The notes beneath the pieces were generated by a model, which saw only the letters and a list, made by a program, of their open reading frames with translations, was not told where the DNA came from and ran no database searches. A stretch of 6,859 bases of DNA from NCBI GenBank assembly GCA_020352575.1, contig CP070681.1, forward strand, positions 133,409 through 140,267, read 5' to 3'. Below, piece by piece: positions 5,546 to 6,859 of this stretch. Source of the stretch: Acidimicrobiia bacterium. Lineage in GTDB: Bacteria > Actinomycetota > Acidimicrobiia > Spongiisociales > JAENVV01. The position numbers were made by a program, and so were the translations under genes. Each line of letters opens with the position of its first letter. Position 1 is the stretch's first letter.

Positions 5546-5551
5546 TACGCT
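5546..5551 (+). promoter_or_regulatory. Candidate promoter -10 (TACGCT) of the nucleoside hydrolase gene
   Basis: TACGCT ends eight bases before the ATG at 5560. No Shine-Dalgarno lies between, so the transcript is probably leaderless or nearly so. The site is back to back with the ribokinase promoter. Confidence 0.4.
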
Positions 5552-5559
5552 CCTCTCCC

Positions 5560-6519
5560 ATGCCGCGGCCCGTGCTCATCGACACCGACCCCGGCGTCGA
5601 TGACGTCCTGGCCATCGCCATGCTGTTGGCCAGCCCCGAGGTCGAGGTGATCGGCCTCACGACGGTCCACGGGAACATGTCCGTCGACGTCTGCACGCGC
5701 AACGCCCTGTACTTCCTCGAGGTCGCCTCACGCACCGACATCCCGGTCGCCCGGGGGGCGGGCGATCCCATCGCCATGCCGTTCCGTGGTGGCGCCGCGT
5801 TCGTCCATGGACCAGACGGCCTCGGCGACCGCATGGTGGACGGCGTCTCGACCACACCGGTGGGAGAGGATGCGGCCGACTTCATCATTCGTTCCGTACG
5901 AGCCCGGCCCGGTGAGGTGGTCCTTGCCCCGATCGGACCGCTCACGAACCTCGCCGTGGCCCTGGAGCGCGATCCGGGGATCGCCGAACTCACCGCCGAG
6001 GTCGTCGTGATGGGCGGCAATGCCTACTGCGACGGCAACGCCTCACCTGCGGCGGAGGCGAACATCCTGAACGACCCGGAGGCCGCCGAGATCGTGTTCG
6101 GCGCCGACTGGCCGGTGGTCATGCTCGGCCTGGATGTCACCGACGAGGTGAGCCTCACCGGCGCACACCTCGATCGCATCGCTGCCGGGACGACGCCGAT
6201 GCACGCGCTCCTGCGGGAGGCCAGCGCCTTCTACCAACGCTTCCACGAGGAGGCCATCCCCGGCTACGACGGACTGTGCCCCCACGATGCGACGGCACTC
6301 GCCTGGCTCATCGACCCGTCGCTCTTCGAGGTCATCGAGCGCCCGATCCGGGTGGGCATGGAGGGGCTCGGCCGCGGCAAGACGTGGCCGGCGGAGCCGT
6401 ATCGGATGCCCGAGTACGAGCCGTGGCGCGGCCGGCCGGAAGTCACGATCGCGACGCAGGTCGATGCGTCGGCGATGGCCGACCTCATCACCACGAGGTT
6501 GGTGGCCTTCGGATCCTGA
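5560..6519 (+). CDS. Nucleoside hydrolase (inosine/uridine-preferring type)
   Basis: A 319-residue protein of normal length for the family. It starts MPRPVLIDTDPGVDDVLAI, holding the Ca-binding and catalytic aspartates Asp10, Asp14 and Asp15. Other active-site motifs are VHGPDGLGD (82-90), PIGPLTN (124-130), MGGN (151-154), Asn160, the ribose-binding Glu166 and Asn168 in AEANILNDPEAA (165-176), and PHDA (241-244) with His242 and the metal ligand Asp243. All key residues known from the Crithidia enzyme are present at nearly the same numbers, so it should be active. It hydrolyses ribonucleosides to free base and ribose; base preference cannot be read from the sequence. The divergent ribokinase would take the ribose onward. 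The ATG at 5560 begins the family's N-terminal motif; the frame is open far upstream only because it lies opposite ribokinase. It converges with the pirin gene six bases later. Confidence 0.93.
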   Translation: MPRPVLIDTDPGVDDVLAIAMLLASPEVEVIGLTTVHGNMSVDVCTRNALYFLEVASRTDIPVARGAGDPIAMPFRGGAAFVHGPDGLGDRMVDGVSTTPVGEDAADFIIRSVRARPGEVVLAPIGPLTNLAVALERDPGIAELTAEVVVMGGNAYCDGNASPAAEANILNDPEAAEIVFGADWPVVMLGLDVTDEVSLTGAHLDRIAAGTTPMHALLREASAFYQRFHEEAIPGYDGLCPHDATALAWLIDPSLFEVIERPIRVGMEGLGRGKTWPAEPYRMPEYEPWRGRPEVTIATQVDASAMADLITTRLVAFGS

Positions 6520-6530
6520 GTGGGCTCAGG
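6515..6530. terminator. Bidirectional hairpin between nucleoside hydrolase and pirin genes
   Basis: CCTGAG-TGGG-CTCAGG forms a perfect 6-bp stem with a 4-base loop. The left arm contains the hydrolase stop TGA (6517-6519) and the right arm the complement of the pirin stop TGA (6526-6528). Its position between convergent genes fits a shared terminator, but there is no T tract on either side. Confidence 0.5.
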
Positions 6531-6859
6531 CGTGGGGGATCTTGCCGAGGCGTCCCGCCTCGAAGTCCTCGAACGCCTGGATCAACTCCGCCTTCGTGTT
6601 CATGACGAAGGGGCCGTAGCGAGCGATCGGCTCACGGATCGGGAGGCCACCCAGGAGGAGCACGTCGACCTCGGGGCTCCGGGACTCCTGGACCTCGTTC
6701 GCTGCGATCGTGATCGAGGTGTCGCCTTGGGGGTTGACCCTCGGGCCATCGAACACGACGAGTTGGCCCATGCCGGCGGGGCGCTGCTCGGGCCCGAACG
6801 TTGCGTCGCCGTTGAGCAGGTAGGCGAGGGCGTTGAAGTCCGGGCGCCAGGGCAACGTG
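6526..6859 (-). CDS. Pirin-family protein (C-terminal part; N-terminus beyond window)
   Basis: About 110 C-terminal residues are visible, ending in TGA at 6526-6528 and open through the right edge. The segment LLLGGLPIREPIARYGPFVM followed by NTKAELIQAFEDFEAGRLGK is the hallmark end of the pirin C-terminal cupin domain (GGxPxxEPxxxxGPFVMN, then an acidic helix and AGRxG). The preceding NALAYLLNGDATFG and the LVVFDGP segment fit its beta strands. Pirins are bicupin proteins that usually bind iron through His/Glu residues of the N-terminal cupin, which is not in view; some have quercetinase activity, and most bacterial members have no known role. The TTG codon at 6853-6855 is internal, not a start, because the homologous domain needs residues further upstream. 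Family membership is firm; metal content and activity cannot be judged from this half. Confidence 0.9.
   Translation of the reverse strand, partial: TLPWRPDFNALAYLLNGDATFGPEQRPAGMGQLVVFDGPRVNPQGDTSITIAANEVQESRSPEVDVLLLGGLPIREPIARYGPFVMNTKAELIQAFEDFEAGRLGKIPHA

Noticed and set aside
4690..5559. N-terminal extension of the nucleoside hydrolase frame
   Set aside because: It is antisense to ribokinase. The family's invariant N-terminal DTDPGVDD motif begins eight residues after the ATG at 5560, so that is the start.
6853..6855. TTG as start of the pirin gene
   Set aside because: It falls in the middle of the conserved C-terminal cupin domain and the frame stays open to the window edge, so the gene is simply cut off.
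1..6859. CRISPR array, phage or defence island, transposon, tRNA/rRNA, or secondary-metabolite genes
   Set aside because: No spaced repeats, transposase or integrase motifs, RNA-gene signatures or nuclease/toxin domains were found; all sizeable coding space is explained by ordinary metabolic and regulatory genes.

Overview
This is a gene-dense, high-GC window (about two thirds G+C by eye) with strong G/C preference at third codon positions, short intergenic gaps and several genes that look leaderless. Together with the domain content (a GNAT domain ahead of an ADP-forming acyl-CoA synthetase, a SpoIIE-phosphatase partner switch, and paired ribokinase and nucleoside hydrolase) this suggests an actinobacterium, perhaps of the Acidimicrobiia type. 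The phylum is an inference; there is no rRNA or marker gene here. Every stretch over 100 bases is covered by a recognisable gene, and no mobile element, CRISPR array, tRNA or phage gene was seen. Layout: (1) Positions 1-1534, minus strand, hold a three-gene partner-switching operon transcribed in the order STAS anti-anti-sigma factor, HATPase anti-sigma kinase, cNMP-domain/SpoIIE PP2C phosphatase; the last gene runs off the left edge. No sigma factor is encoded beside it. The operon has a recognisable -10 element, a good Shine-Dalgarno before the first two genes, and a zero-gap TGA-ATG junction before the third. (2) Positions 1627-4365, minus strand, hold a 912-residue fusion of an N-terminal GNAT acetyltransferase to a complete ADP-forming acyl-CoA synthetase, resembling Pat-type lysine acetyltransferases with the GNAT at the N-terminus. 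A 7-bp-stem hairpin follows its stop codon. (3) Positions 4435-4665, plus strand, hold a 76-residue membrane protein. (4) Positions 4662-5504 (minus, ribokinase) and 5560-6519 (plus, nucleoside hydrolase) form a divergent pair. The hydrolase would release ribose from nucleosides and the kinase would make ribose-5-phosphate, so together they form a short nucleoside-salvage route. The 55 bp between them carries a palindrome and a 12-bp direct repeat that could be a shared operator. (5) Positions 6526-6859, minus strand, hold the C-terminal part of a pirin-family protein, convergent with the hydrolase across a hairpin that contains both stop codons. I do not see a clearly new multi-gene system. 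The observations most worth checking are the GNAT/synthetase fusion, where the usual catalytic Glu of the GNAT strand appears to be Gln while both phospho-His motifs of the synthetase are intact; the repeated leaderless promoter pattern (TAGsCT, six bases, start codon); the putative operator between the ribose genes; and the cNMP-like sensor domain of the phosphatase, which lacks the conserved ligand-binding Arg.
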